Origin: Symbiodinium natans
Lineage: Eukaryota > Sar > Dinophyceae > Suessiales > Symbiodiniaceae
Length of the DNA: 64,000 nucleotides
Direction: 5' to 3'
Assembly (NCBI GenBank): GCA_905221605.1
Contig: CAJNDS010002557.1
Span: 1,126,132 to 1,190,131 of the forward strand
The notes beneath the pieces are model-generated. The model was not told where the DNA came from, did not search any database, and was given only the letters and a program-made list of their open reading frames with translations. A program made the translations under genes and the position numbers. Shown one piece after another: positions 42,806 through 52,539 of this stretch; the first letter of the stretch is position 1, and every line of letters starts with the position of its first letter.

Positions 42806-43036
42806 TAAACCCTAAACCCTAAACCCTAAACCCTAAACCCTAAACCCTAAACCCTAAACCCTAAACCCTAAACCCTAAACCCTAAACCCTAAACCCTAAC
42901 CTCTAACCCCTCACCCCTAAGCCCTAAAACCTAAAACCCTAAACCCTAAACCCTAAACCCTAAACCCTAAACCCTAAACCCTAAACCCTAAACCCTAAAC
43001 CCTAAACCCTAAACCCTAAACCCTAAACCCTAAACC
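42806..43036 (-). repeat. Telomere-like tract (CCCTAAA)~31
   Basis: Two long perfect blocks (42806-42899 and 42930-43036) with a short degenerate centre. The longest tract in the window. Confidence 0.98.
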
Positions 43037-43087
43037 CAAACCTGAACCCAAACCCCAGAACCGAAACCCCAAAGACCGATCCCACAG

Positions 43088-43182
43088 GTGTCCGACCTCT
43101 ACCGCACACGTCATGGCCAACGTCTGCTCAGTCAGGGCTTCAATGCAAACGGGGACGCCCACGTGCACTGGACTCAATTGGG
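43088..43182 (+). CDS. Candidate internal exon, product unknown
   Basis: Acceptor GATCCCACAG, frame VSDLYRTRHGQRLLSQGFNA then NGDAHVHWTQL, donor CAATTGG|GGTTTGGG or one base later within telomere-like sequence. Good coding character, family unknown. Confidence 0.5.
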
Positions 43183-43599
43183 GTTTGGGTTTAGGGTTCA
43201 GGGTTTAGGGGTCCGGGTACGTTTCTGCTTCGAAAAGTTTACGGCGGATCGATCCCCAATCATCCGCAAATCCCGTAACTCCCTGTAAACTGTACTTGTC
43301 CTGGAATCTCGAGAGAAGCCTGAGCCTCAGCCTGCAACCCTATGATCCTAAACTCGAACAGCCTCAATTCCTCAGACCCTGAAACCCGAACACTCTAAAC
43401 CCTAAAGCCCTACAAACCCTAAATCACCCTAAACCTTCAAAGCCCCCCAACGCCCCCCAAAGCCCGAAAAGCCCTAAATAAACTAACCCTCAACCCTCAA
43501 CCCTCAACCCTAAACCCTAAACCCTAAACCCTAAACCCTAAACCCTCAACCTCCCAAGCCCTCACAAGGCTCTTCTTTGGGTCCCCCGCGTCGGGGCAG

Positions 43600-43662
43600 C
43601 CGCGCTGGCTGCGGAACTGGAGGCCCTGGCACCTGACAAGGTGCAGCTCCGGGGCTTGCAGG
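43600..43662 (+). CDS. Candidate internal exon, product unknown
   Basis: Acceptor GTCGGGGCAG, frame AALAAELEALAPDKVQLRGL then Q, donor TTGCAGG|GTTCGATG. Helix-like composition. Followed by a TTTAGGG tract (43675-43785). Confidence 0.45.
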
Positions 43663-43674
43663 GTTCGATGTTTG

Positions 43675-43785
43675 GGGTTTAGGGTTTAGGGTTTGGGGTT
43701 TAGGGTTTAGGGTTTCGGGTTTAGGGTTTAGGGTTTAGGGTTTAGGGTTCAGGGTTTAGGGTTTAGGGTTTAGGGTTTAGGGCCT
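43675..43785 (+). repeat. Telomere-like tract (TTTAGGG)~15
   Basis: Includes TTTGGGG, TTTCGGG and TTCAGGG variants. Confidence 0.97.
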
Positions 43786-44029
43786 TTTTCTGGTTCAGGG
43801 GTTTGGTGGGTTTAGGAATTTCGGTTTTATCGGGCCAGGTTTCAGACAAACCTTCTGCAGGTTGTATTTTGAATTCATTTAGACGGGCTACCTGATTTCG
43901 GGTTTAGGGTTCCGCGTAAATCTTCAACCCCTACCCTAGAACCCAAACCGTCTCAAACCCTAAAACCCTAAACCGTACAAACCGGAAACCCTAAACCCGA
44001 AAGGCCTAAACCCTAAACCCTTGAATGTT

Positions 44030-44165
44030 AGACCCTTAAACACTGAAACCCTTAAACCGTTAAACCCTTAAACCCTTAAGCCCGTAAACACTTAAACCCT
44101 TTAATCCTTGAACCCTTAAACCCGTAAACCCTTAAACCCTTAAACCCTTAAACCCTTAAACCCTT
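44030..44165 (-). repeat. 8-mer telomere variant (CCCTTAAA)n
   Basis: About fifteen CCCTTAAA octamers with CCGTTAAA/CCCGTAAA variants, ending 6 bp before the acceptor of the next exon. Confidence 0.93.
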
Positions 44166-44170
44166 GCCAG

Positions 44171-44387
44171 GTCGTCGTGAAGGAGCTGGAGGAGAGCGAA
44201 GATGATCTGTGGACAGATGCTGAGGAGGCTCCTGTTTGGGATTTAGGGTTTAGGGTTTAGGGTTTAGGGTTTAGGGTTTAGGGTTTAGGGTTTAGGGTTT
44301 AGGGTTTAGGGTTTAGGGTTTAGGGTTTAGGGTTTAGGGTTTAGGGTTTCGGGGCAGCCCTTTCATCGACGCCCTGCCGCATGCCAG
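44171..44387 (+). CDS. Two candidate exons with a nearly pure telomere-repeat intron
   Basis: Exon a is 44171-44233: acceptor CCCTTGCCAG, 21 codons reading VVKELEESEDDLWTDAEEAP, donor GCTCCT|GTTTGGG. Exon b is 44358-44387: acceptor TTCGGGGCAG, reading PFHRRPAACQ, donor GCCAG|GTGCC. Both junctions are phase 0. The intron (44234-44357, 124 bp) is GTTTGGGA, then about fifteen TTTAGGG units, then TTTCGGGGCAG. The acidic first exon suggests a linker region. No family recognised. Confidence 0.5.
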
Positions 44388-44407
44388 GTGCCATCCTTGT
44401 ACCCCAT

Positions 44408-44467
44408 TTGGGTTGTAGGGTTGTAGGGTTGTAGGGTTGTAGGGTTGTAGGGTTGTAGGGTTGTAGG
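44408..44467 (+). repeat. 8-mer telomere variant (TTGTAGGG)7
   Basis: Seven identical TTGTAGGG octamers followed by ordinary TTTAGGG units. A CCCCCTAAA-type tract follows at 44712-44832. Confidence 0.95.
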
Positions 44468-44879
44468 GTTTAGGGTTTAGGGTGCAGGGTTGAGGGTGCA
44501 AGGTCTTAGGCGTTGAGGCTCAGGGTTTCAGGGAGAAAGGGTTTAAGGGTTTTAAGGGTCTAAGGTTTAAGGGTTTGAGGGTTTAAGTTTAAGGGTTTTA
44601 GGGCTGAAGGGGCTTCAAGGGTTTAAGGGTTTAAGGCTTTGGTTTTGGGCACCTCTGAGACGTGACAAATGCCTTCTGAGCCCATTGGCCATGGACCTTT
44701 GCCACTCTAGATCTCCTAAACCCCCCTAAATCCCCCCAACCCCCCTAAACCCCTCCAAACCCCCTAAACCCCCCAAACCCCGCGGAGCCCCTAAAACCCA
44801 CAACCCCCCTAAACCCCCCTAAACCCCCCCCGCCCAAGCCCCGCAACAAAACACCCTAAGCCCCTACAAAGACGCAGCA

Positions 44880-45600
44880 CTCTTGGGACACAAAGGAAAT
44901 GAACTCTGGAACGTTTCGGCGGTAGCGCTTCATGAGTCATATCTTTTTAACCCTTTTTTGAATATTACCATTCGGTTTAGGGTTTAGGGTTAAGGCTTAT
45001 GTGTGTTCGTGGTAGGTCATTTCGTACTTTTCATTTACGACGGCCTTCCCCAGCAGAAGCATACTCTTCATCGAAATCAAAAACCATCATCGTCGTCGTC
45101 ATCGCCATCTGTAATTTTCGAGTATGGCTAGAGCTGTTGCTCTATGACGATGAAGATTAATGAAGATGAAGGCGTTTGTGTTCTTACCTTTTGCGTCATG
45201 ATGGCCACCTTTTGTGCATTGGCCGCTGTCAGCTTGATTTCAATCCTCACAAGCATCCACAGCAACATCAACACGAGAGTTTTGCTTATCTATGCCGTTT
45301 AGCCGAAATCGCTGTTTGTCAAAACGGAAAAACACATGGCTTGCGTGCTTTATGGCCCTCGTGCTTGTCGTCTTGAGGATCTTGGAGGTTAGGGTGGTCG
45401 GGTTCGGTGTAGGGGCTCGGTATCAGGAAGATGAGCTGGCGCTGCACGCAAAGCTCAGTGCTCACGATGATGAACATGATGATGATGATGGTGATGATGA
45501 TGATGACGATGACGGCATTTTGTTATTTGCCCATGTTTTTTCGTTCTTGCATTTTCCTTAAGCCCAAGTAGCTCAATGAGTACACTTTACGCTTTTGGGG
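44880..45600. other. Unassigned spacer with (GAT)n
   Basis: No gene supported. A GATGATGAT-type microsatellite at 45460-45515 creates acidic or histidine-rich frames that are not credible. Composition is closer to neutral GC than the surrounding tracts. Confidence 0.5.
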
Positions 45601-45634
45601 ATACTCTAGTCCCCTAGAGAGCTGAAATTGTACA

Positions 45635-45801
45635 TACGTTTGCATACGCAGGCCTCACAACGTCAGTTGAGGGACTATGGGCTGGCAAGGCAGACACTTC
45701 ACAGCACGCAGGACTTTTCCTCATGCTCTGGTCTGCAATCCTGTAACTAAAGAGTACTAAAGAGCCTAAAATTTGCGGTGGCCAGCAGGAGAATGTTCGC
45801 A
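45635..45801 (-). repeat. 3' LTR, 167 bp
   Basis: Read on the minus strand it begins TGCGAACATTCTCC and ends TGCAAACGTA. I see no difference from 49247-49413. Confidence 0.92.
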
Positions 45802-45812
45802 CTCCCCCTTTC
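45802..45812 (-). promoter_or_regulatory. Polypurine tract (plus-strand primer)
   Basis: Minus-strand GAAAGGGGGAG immediately upstream of the 3' LTR start TGCGAAC, the expected place for the second-strand primer. It fixes the element's orientation. Confidence 0.85.
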
Positions 45813-45897
45813 GGCCTTGTCGAAACTGTCTCGGCTCTCGAAGCAAAAGGTTTTGGACTACAGTCCTTAAACAAGTCTGTTGTTGACTCAAGGCTCT

Positions 45898-46559
45898 TCA
45901 AACACGGAGTTGGAGGGATTTGCCAGCCTTCGTCGGCAAGCCCTCACGGGCTGCTGCAGGACAGAATGCAGCCCTTATTGCCTCCTTCTCCTGAGCGTGG
46001 GCTTCCCAAAAACCTCTCCGGGCCTCGTGGAGCCTCACTCGTTTGATTCCTAGGGCCTCCGGGGCCCTCATGCTCCCCAGCGGAATGTGTTTTGGAGGAC
46101 ATGTTCGTGCAGCCAGTGTAGCTGAAGCGTGCACAGTCCCTACGATCACAACATGGATTGCCACTGCACATGAACTCGACACAACTGCAACTGCAACTGC
46201 TCACGTGTTTGCTTAAAGAGCAAAGCTCAACATGATTGTCATGCGGCATTTCCAACATCAATTTTTTGTCTCCTGACTCCCCCCCATTTGCGCTGCAAAT
46301 GGCAGTGGACATTAGTCCTTCCTTGGCTCCCCCCAACCTGGGCCTTGGGGCTTCATGTTTTACGGGCTCTCCCAAAGCGAAGGTGGACCAATCAACATCG
46401 TACAGGTTGTCATAGCCATCAGTGACAACATCAACCAAATCCCCAACAAAAAAGGATTCTGCGCTTGAAGAAACATGACTGGACATGGCACGGCCTGCAC
46501 TCATGTCACACACATGTAGTGAAGCCAAACGAATGCTTTTCAACAGATTGGACACGTCA
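45898..46559 (-). other. Region between gag stop and 3' LTR
   Basis: Two overlapping frames are open. One (45944-46600) enters gag's end in another phase and is Ser/Cys-rich. The other (45898-46182) includes RRGFWEAHAQEKEAIRAAFC and looks more protein-like. Neither shows the protease DTG/DSG, integrase HHCC/DDE or RT YVDD motifs. It may be remnant of polyprotein sequence between gag and pol. Confidence 0.5.
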
Positions 46560-49214
46560 CTATATAACAAGACCGTCAACAGCAGAAGGAGTGGGGGCAC
46601 TTGGGGTTCCTCTACCAGGGGTATCGTTGACGGGAATGTCCTCGATCACTGTTTTGTTGATCTGAGGCTTTTGGGGGCTTTCGACCTCCTCCCAGCTCCC
46701 CGCCCAGCTCCCCGCCCACGCGCCCTCACCTGCACCTCCACCTGGCCTTCTACATTTACCCGAAGGGTGGTTTTCCGCGCCGCATACCTTGCATGAACCT
46801 GCAGACTTCTCCACATCATGCTTGAACTTGCACTGGGCCCCAAACCTGCAACCTCTGTGCTGAACCCATCCCCTGCAAGCTACGACACTCCCATACCCAG
46901 CCCACTCGTCGCCGCCGTATTCCCCTGCCGCGGTGCTACATTCTAACCTAGACACCTTGGGGTCATGCTTAAGACGTTCGGGCTCAACCTCGACATTGAT
47001 GGACAAGTCCTCGAACTCCGCCAGAAGACTTTTGCCATACTCTTCTACTGCGCACAACGTAGGGCAGTGATCTAACCGATAAGCGTGACGATGCACAGAG
47101 CATCTGAAACCTACCTGCGGGTACTTCTCCAACAGGTCGCTTGAACAAACGTCCAACGCAGCCAGCAAAATTGAACAATCTGGTATCTGCACTTCTGTCA
47201 TGGACCTCGCACGCGCCAACCAGCGAAACCACGTTTGAAGGGTTTCTACTCCCTGTTTCGCAGACGCCGCGACTGGCAACTCACCAAGCCCTCTCAGCAA
47301 AGACTGTCTCTCCAGAAGTCCTCCAGGCTGAAAAGATTTCAACACCTGAAACAATAAGCCTACCGTGGTCAACGAACGACTCGCGAGGGCCTGTTGGTAC
47401 ACGCTGTCAGGGACCGCCTTACTGAGCATCGCAAGCGCTCGCGCCTCGAGTCTAGTATACCTTGGGTCTCCCAACTCGCCCTTCAGCTCCCCCACGATCG
47501 AGCCACGCAAAGTCGACGAGGACGACGCATATCGATCGTACGCATTCTGCGCCTCCGAAACGACACTGTCCCACCAGTACGCGGAACCTGAACTCAAATC
47601 GGCCATCAACGGCTTGATCTTGTACAGCCAATCCGAAGCTCTCAAAGCAGGGTTGGTTTCACTCACTGGGCCTAGCACCGGTAAGTCCCACATCACGCGA
47701 TCTCCAACCGCAAACGGGTCTCTACCTCCAGTCCCAAAACCAAAACGATCCCAAGACCTTTCAGCTCCACCCTCATGCGCACGCACAGGCGCATCATGCA
47801 CAACACTGCTTGCGACATGACTCTCAAGCCTCTCTGCTGCTCCACTTCGGTCACTCTCAACATGCTCATGTGGACATGCCCTCGTGTCGTGCTGCACCGG
47901 ATTCGGGGCGGGCGTTTCCAAAGAAGGCGGATACTTTGGGGGTGTGGGCGGCGGCGTGCTGGTTGGCGGCCTAGGCGGCGGAGTTGGTGGACGGGAGTCT
48001 AGGGTGTTCCCGTGTGGATCCAGAATGACAAGTTCACCCGTGGAGCTCCACGTTCCATACACAACTCTTCCTCCCATCCTTACCGGCATGACTCCCGACA
48101 TCCCATTCATCCCGGTTTCCCCTTCCTGGCTGCTTTGACCCTTAGTTTCAGGGATTTGTTTTGGGGGCTGTGGCACCTCCCTCTGATACATCTCACAGGC
48201 TACACTCTCAGTCTGTACGCCTAGAGTGAGCACATCCGGCGAACTGCTGACGGTACCTAGCCGTTCACTCGGCCAACCCTCACGAGCGGCAACAGAGCCT
48301 TGCGTACTCAAAACGCCGAACGATGCAGGGTTGAGGCTTCCAGCGTTTGTCCCCGGACTCACTCCAGGATCACTTGGGTGATCCACTCCAGCCAGATCCA
48401 AGGCACTGTGCATAGAACCAGCTGAAGATGATTTGCGCTCCAGTCTCTCCAGTCGGTCAGTCAAGCCACCCAGCTCACCTCGAAGATGGCCTTTCATGTC
48501 GATGACTTGATTTGCCACCTGTGTGACTTGATCTGCAACCTGTGTGACTTGATCTGCAACCTGTCCCTGAAGTCTCACCATCTGCGCTGACAACGTTTGA
48601 ACATCAACGGACGTTCGCTGCATACCCTCGTAAAGACCTTTGATCAACCATCTGAGCTCCTCTGGCGTACGTGCAGTGTCTCTAGGCGTCCCATCTGCAG
48701 AACTTTCACCATGAGCCGCACTGCTCGTATTGCCTCCTTCTGAAGCCCACTCATCCGAAATTGGTATTTCGGCTGCCCTTTGTAACAGCAACGTCACATC
48801 TTCCAGAGACGGCTGGCCCTCGCGGGCAGCTGCACGTGGTTCAGAGGCCTGTGCCAAACTTGCATGGTCTTCCTCTGCTCCAGTGCTAGGCAGTCCAGTC
48901 ACGGCTCGAACGTCGCGACCATCTTCCATGCCCACTGCACCACGGGTCGTCTCAGATGCTACCATCACTGCTTCTGCGCTTGGCCTTGCCACAACCTCCG
49001 CGTCTGCTATCCGTGGTAGGTCTCGTGGTCTAGCCTCTGCAGTTCCTGGATCAGGCCGTTCTCCTCCCTCAGCGGTTTCTAACTGTGGAAGGTCTCTTGG
49101 CCTTGCTTGCTGCAAACTAAAGGTGTCCTGAGCTCTCTCGCTCCAGAACGGGTTGGGCCTTGTCTCTGCTGGGCCCGCACTGGTGGCTCTTCTGCGCCTC
49201 ATACCAGCCTCCAT
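46560..49214 (-). CDS. gag: Gag polyprotein of copia-type retroelement, 884 aa
   Basis: The first ATG is at 49214, just after the PBS-like site, and the frame ends TAG at 46560-46562. Order of parts: residues 1-180, low-complexity, Glu/Arg/Ala-rich; about 185-260, a coiled-coil-like helix with a threefold VADQVTQ heptad; about 260-485, Pro/Gly-rich linker with PPTPPPRPPTSTPPPTPP; about 490-760, a capsid-like helical region (SAYWWDSVVSEA, LLFQVLKSFQPGGLLERQS, TWFRWLARARSM); about 778-798, a CCCH finger (C-x8-C-x5-C-x3-H in CRGWVQHRGCRFGAQCKFKH); about 804-818, a zinc knuckle CKVCGAENHPSGKC (C-x2-C-x4-H-x4-C). The two fingers should bind RNA for packaging. No internal stop or frameshift, so the protein appears functional. 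Much longer than typical copia gags (about 300-500 aa). Confidence 0.85.
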   Translation of the reverse strand: MEAGMRRRRATSAGPAETRPNPFWSERAQDTFSLQQARPRDLPQLETAEGGERPDPGTAEARPRDLPRIADAEVVARPSAEAVMVASETTRGAVGMEDGRDVRAVTGLPSTGAEEDHASLAQASEPRAAAREGQPSLEDVTLLLQRAAEIPISDEWASEGGNTSSAAHGESSADGTPRDTARTPEELRWLIKGLYEGMQRTSVDVQTLSAQMVRLQGQVADQVTQVADQVTQVANQVIDMKGHLRGELGGLTDRLERLERKSSSAGSMHSALDLAGVDHPSDPGVSPGTNAGSLNPASFGVLSTQGSVAAREGWPSERLGTVSSSPDVLTLGVQTESVACEMYQREVPQPPKQIPETKGQSSQEGETGMNGMSGVMPVRMGGRVVYGTWSSTGELVILDPHGNTLDSRPPTPPPRPPTSTPPPTPPKYPPSLETPAPNPVQHDTRACPHEHVESDRSGAAERLESHVASSVVHDAPVRAHEGGAERSWDRFGFGTGGRDPFAVGDRVMWDLPVLGPVSETNPALRASDWLYKIKPLMADLSSGSAYWWDSVVSEAQNAYDRYASSSSTLRGSIVGELKGELGDPRYTRLEARALAMLSKAVPDSVYQQALASRSLTTVGLLFQVLKSFQPGGLLERQSLLRGLGELPVAASAKQGVETLQTWFRWLARARSMTEVQIPDCSILLAALDVCSSDLLEKYPQVGFRCSVHRHAYRLDHCPTLCAVEEYGKSLLAEFEDLSINVEVEPERLKHDPKVSRLECSTAAGEYGGDEWAGYGSVVACRGWVQHRGCRFGAQCKFKHDVEKSAGSCKVCGAENHPSGKCRRPGGGAGEGAWAGSWAGSWEEVESPQKPQINKTVIEDIPVNDTPGRGTPSAPTPSAVDGLVI

Positions 49215-49228
49215 AGCTCCACTCACTA

Positions 49229-49246
49229 GAGCTACGGCTGATAACC
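49229..49246 (-). promoter_or_regulatory. PBS-like site
   Basis: Minus-strand GGTTATCAGCCGTAGCTC directly after the 5' LTR. GGTTATCAG resembles the initiator-Met tRNA complement TGGTATCAG with one extra T. The position is right; the primer identity is inferred. Confidence 0.5.
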
Positions 49247-49413
49247 TACGTTTGCATACGCAGGCCTCACAACGTCAGTTGAGGGACTATGGGCTGGCAA
49301 GGCAGACACTTCACAGCACGCAGGACTTTTCCTCATGCTCTGGTCTGCAATCCTGTAACTAAAGAGTACTAAAGAGCCTAAAATTTGCGGTGGCCAGCAG
49401 GAGAATGTTCGCA
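49247..49413 (-). repeat. 5' LTR, 167 bp
   Basis: Identical by eye to 45635-45801. On the minus strand it carries the promoter end of the element. Confidence 0.92.
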
Positions 49414-49466
49414 GTACACTTTTTAGGGGCTTATGAACTCAGCAACTAAGTAGCAACCAGTATCAG

Positions 49467-49744
49467 GTCTACTATGCGGAGGGCTTATCGGACTATGAGA
49501 GAACCACGTCCTCGCAGGCCCTGACCAGACGCTACACCCAACGCGTCAACCCTACTTCGCATGTAGAGGTTTAGGGTTTAGGGTTCAGGGTTCAGGGTTT
49601 AGGGTTTAGGGCTTTAACCCAGCACGGCCCACGATCCAGGAAGCGGACGTTCAGCTGGAAAGCTTCAAGGAGGATCTGCTAGCGCCGGAAGACAAGGCGC
49701 GCAAGAAGCCAGCTTTCGATCTTCCAGAATCTTGCTGGGGCTGA
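49467..49744 (+). CDS. Two candidate exons, C-terminal part of an unknown protein
   Basis: Exon a is 49467-49568: acceptor CCAGTATCAG, 34 codons reading VYYAEGLSDYERTTSSQALT then RRYTQRVNPTSHVE, donor GTAGAG|GTTTAGGG. Exon b is 49640-49744: acceptor CACGATCCAG, reading EADVQLESFKEDLLAPEDKA, ending PESCWG and TGA. Both are phase 0 and join cleanly. The 71-bp intron starts with six telomere-like units. The LTR retroelement lies 50 bp upstream, probably within the previous intron. No family recognised. Confidence 0.55.
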
Positions 49745-49977
49745 GGGACTTCTGTTGGCCAACTTCTTGAACCCCAAAAACGCCCGCGGTCCGAAACCCG
49801 AAACTACAGTGGGGAGCGGCTCCAGGTGAGATCCTGCCTAAACCCTCAACTTAAAACCCAAGCCCCGGGGTACGGGTAGTGGAGGTTGCCGGGCCTTCAG
49901 ACGTGTGTGGATGAACAGTTGCCTTTGCGCCATGCTCGTTCGAAGGTGTCTTTTGCTGCCCTAGGGCTTAGGGCCGT

Positions 49978-50078
49978 TTAGGGTTTAGGGTTTAGGGTTT
50001 AGGGTTTAGGGTTTAGGGTTTAGGGTTTAGGGTTTAGGGTTTAGGGTTTAGGGTTTAGGGTTTAGGGTTTAGGGTTTC
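49978..50078 (+). repeat. Telomere-like tract (TTTAGGG)14
   Basis: Perfect units. Confidence 0.98.
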
Positions 50079-50126
50079 GGGAGTCTCTTGGAAAAAGGTC
50101 TTGGCTTGAGAAGACCAGGAGTGCAG

Positions 50127-50551
50127 ACCGAGCAACTTGCGAGGACTCTGGCGAGTCGACCTCAAGCGAAGATGCGGCAGGAGGCGTGCTGGAGGAGGCC
50201 CTCCGCAAGCTCTTACAAGCCAGGGTTTGGGGTTTAGGGTTTAGGGTTTAGGGTTTAGGGTTTAGGGTTTAGGGTTTAGGGTTAGGGTTTAGGATAGCCA
50301 AGGGACGACGATTTACAGGGACCCGTGGTCACGTGAAGGCCGATTCAGGCTTCCTAAGGCCCCTTCCCACCGGGCTATTCTGCACTCTAAGGACTGCACC
50401 CTAAGTAGCTTGCAAGGACGAGGAGGAAGAGGAGCAGGAGAAGGAAGAGGAGGAAGCGGAGGAGGAAGACGAGGACGAGGAGGAAGCGGAGGACGAGGAG
50501 GACGAGATACTCCGCCCCGAAGCTCCCAGGGAGAAGGAGCTCGGGCGTTAG
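50127..50551 (+). CDS. Two candidate exons, acidic C-terminus
   Basis: Exon a is 50127-50223: acceptor CAGGAGTGCAG, frame RATCEDSGESTSSEDAAGGV then LEEALRKLLQAR, donor GCCAGG|GTTTGGGG. Exon b is 50417-50551: acceptor TAGCTTGCAAG, a run of about 30 Glu/Asp-rich residues, then ILRPEAPREKELGR and TAG (50549-50551). Phase agrees, and the helical Leu/Glu end of exon a runs naturally into the acidic tail. The 193-bp intron begins with eight to nine TTTAGGG units (50225-50290). Acidic tails of this kind occur in many nuclear and nucleolar proteins; no specific family can be named. Confidence 0.55.
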
Positions 50552-51144
50552 GGGAAATACGGATTTAGTGTTTAGGCATCAAGGTTTAGAATTCAGGGTC
50601 TAGGGTGTCGCGGTTTACGTTTTACGGCCTGGGTCTCTCTGCATCTTCAACTTCAGGGTGGGGGCCTCCGATGTCGTTAGGGGTTAGGGGTGCTGAGCCC
50701 TGAGCAATTGACCGCAGGGCTGCAGGTTTTTTGAGCCGGTTTAGGATTTAGCGTCTTGAGTTTCAAGAGCTTGGGGCTCTTCTTAAGGGTTGTTCGAAGG
50801 TGTTTATAGGGCACATGTCCAATCAACGGCTGTCTAACTGGGATCGAGGTTATAAACCCTAAACCCTAAACCCTAAACCCTAAACCCTAAACCCTAAACC
50901 CTAGTTTCGGGTATGTTTACTGGGTTGGGCATCCCCTGCTCAAGGAACACGGACCCCTCATCACAACACCCGACCCCCCTGAAAAATCGAACCCTCAAAA
51001 GCCCTGGATCCTCAAGACCCTCAAAGCCTAAACCCTAAACTCGAATCCCCTAAACCCTAAACCCGAAAAGCGAAACCCTAAACGGAGCCCTAGGTGTGAC
51101 CTTGGGCTGAGGGTCAATTGGGGCTTGGGGGTTTAGGGCTGGGG

Positions 51145-51290
51145 GGTTTAGGGTTTAGGGTTTAGGGTTTAGGGTTTAGGGTTTAGGGTTGGGGTGTTGA
51201 GGGTTTAGGGTTTAGGGTTCAGGGTAGTTTAGGGTTTAGGGTTTAGGGTTTAGGGTTTAGGGTTTAGGGTTTAGGGTTTAGGGTAGTTTA
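51145..51290 (+). repeat. Telomere-like tract (TTTAGGG)~19
   Basis: Interrupted by TAGTTTAGGG and TTGGGGTGTTGAGGG variants. Confidence 0.96.
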
Positions 51291-51329
51291 GTGTTTCGTA
51301 TCGGGTTTGGGTCCCAATAACGGTTTCAG

Positions 51330-51445
51330 CCAAACGTGTTGATCGCGAGGGTTGGAACGAAAGGCTTGAAGGAACCGTGTTGAACGAGCTTGATTTGAAA
51401 GACCTCTTCTTTGGATATGTTTTTGGGAGTGGCCTTCGTGGATGA
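51330..51445 (+). CDS. Candidate terminal exon, product unknown
   Basis: Acceptor ACGGTTTCAG, frame KRVDREGWNERLEGTVLNEL then DLKDLFFGYVFGSGLRG and TGA (51443-51445). A coherent acidic/aromatic frame. A minus-strand frame also spans the region but has a low-complexity Pro/Ser/Arg composition. Confidence 0.45.
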
Positions 51446-51559
51446 CATCCAATATGGCCTTCTCTTGGGAGGGGGTGGACCATTTGATGATTTCTCGCCG
51501 GGGAGGGGGGGGGGCTTTTGTGATTTGAAGGGGTTTCACCCAAAAGTTGGATGTTTGAA

Positions 51560-51712
51560 CTCCAGACTCCAGATTTGCAGAGTGATTGTGGAGCACCGGG
51601 CACTCGAGATTCCTAGTAAATCTGGAGTACTCTGGAGTCCAGGGTCCCGGTACTCCAGACTCTTTCTGGAGTTCTGGACTGGAGATTCATTCTGGAAATC
51701 TGGAGTCTGGAG
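51560..51712. mobile_element. Fold-back element with CTCCAGACTCCAGATTT ends
   Basis: 153 bp with perfect 17-bp inverted ends (CTCCAGACTCCAGATTT / AAATCTGGAGTCTGGAG). Several further CTGGAGTCC/GTACTCCAG boxes lie inside, so nested hairpins are possible. No coding capacity. Confidence 0.75.
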
Positions 51713-52043
51713 GGCCCGGTACCCGAAGCCAATTGAACCTTTGACGCCTGTGGCCTCCAATTGTCCTGTTTTGGGGCAGTGGCGTCTTTGGGCAGACGAA
51801 CTTGAAGTAAAGTGAACATTTGGCCGTGCCAAATTGTTAAAATAGTTCTTGAGTCTGATCGCCGCCTGAGCTTGTTTGTGAGTTTGATCAAGACTGTTTG
51901 AGCCGCATGTTCGAAGTGAATCGCATACAGCTTCGCATTTCGTTGTCGTGATCTCAGGGTTCAGCGGCGCCCGAAAACCTAAACCCTAAACCCTAAACAA
52001 CCTAAAGCGGTCTGAACCCATGAGCCCTGCCATTACGGTTCAG

Positions 52044-52115
52044 GAGCCAAACTACTTGGCTTCCGAGCCAGCAGATGCTGCCGCCATGGAATCCCAGGCA
52101 AACTGGGGGTTCTAG
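52044..52115 (+). CDS. Candidate terminal exon, product unknown
   Basis: Acceptor TTACGGTTCAG, frame EPNYLASEPADAAAMESQAN then WGF and TAG. Short, GC-rich coding style. Confidence 0.4.
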   Translation, partial: EPNYLASEPADAAAMESQANWGF

Positions 52116-52432
52116 GACTGATGGGTTTAGAGTGAACCTTAAACCCTGAACCCCCTCTTCCCTTTCTTTCGACCCAGGTTCAGGCTGCTTGGATAATGGG
52201 TCTCGGGCATAAGAAGAGGTGTTGGGTTTAATATTAAACAGGCTTGGGGCTTAGGTATCTGGGTTTTTTCGGGTTGCAAGTTTCAGGTTGGTGTAGGGTC
52301 TTCGTGTGTATTCGAGCACCGGCGGCGCGACATCGTTCAGCCCGAAATGATGAATGCATGTTGGGCTTTTCGAAGATGATGGACTTGGGACCCTGAGCCT
52401 CCTAATCAGCCCCCTAAGCCCTGAGCCCTCAG

Positions 52433-52525
52433 CCCTAAACCCTAAACCCTAAACCCTAAACCCTAAACCCTAAACCCTAAACCCTAACAACCCTAACAAC
52501 CCTAACAACCCTAACAACCCTAAAC
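52433..52525 (-). repeat. Telomere-like tract (CCCTAAA) and (CCCTAACAA)
   Basis: Seven CCCTAAA units followed by four CCCTAACAA nonamers. Confidence 0.95.
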
Positions 52526-52539
52526 CCCACCAAGCCCAG

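Larger units (their letters stand above)
45635..49413 (-). mobile_element. Complete gag-only LTR retrotransposon (TR-GAG-like, copia-type)
   Basis: 3779 bp on the minus strand. It has identical 167-bp direct LTRs at both ends and a perfect 5-bp target duplication GTACA (45630-45634 and 49414-49418), as is usual for Ty1/copia elements. Next to the 3' LTR is a polypurine tract GAAAGGGGGAG; next to the 5' LTR is a PBS-like GGTTATCAG. One intact gag frame fills most of the interior. No protease, integrase, RT or RNase H motif is visible in the ~750 bp left after gag. It should therefore depend on enzymes from a related full-length element. Identical LTRs imply recent insertion. Confidence 0.9.

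Noticed and set aside
45454-45561. Acidic Asp-rich frame
   Set aside because: Encoded by a (GAT)n microsatellite.
45578-45634. Alternative 9-bp target duplication GTACACTTT for the LTR element
   Set aside because: The left copy lies about 50 bp outside the LTR; the 5-bp GTACA directly abuts both LTRs.
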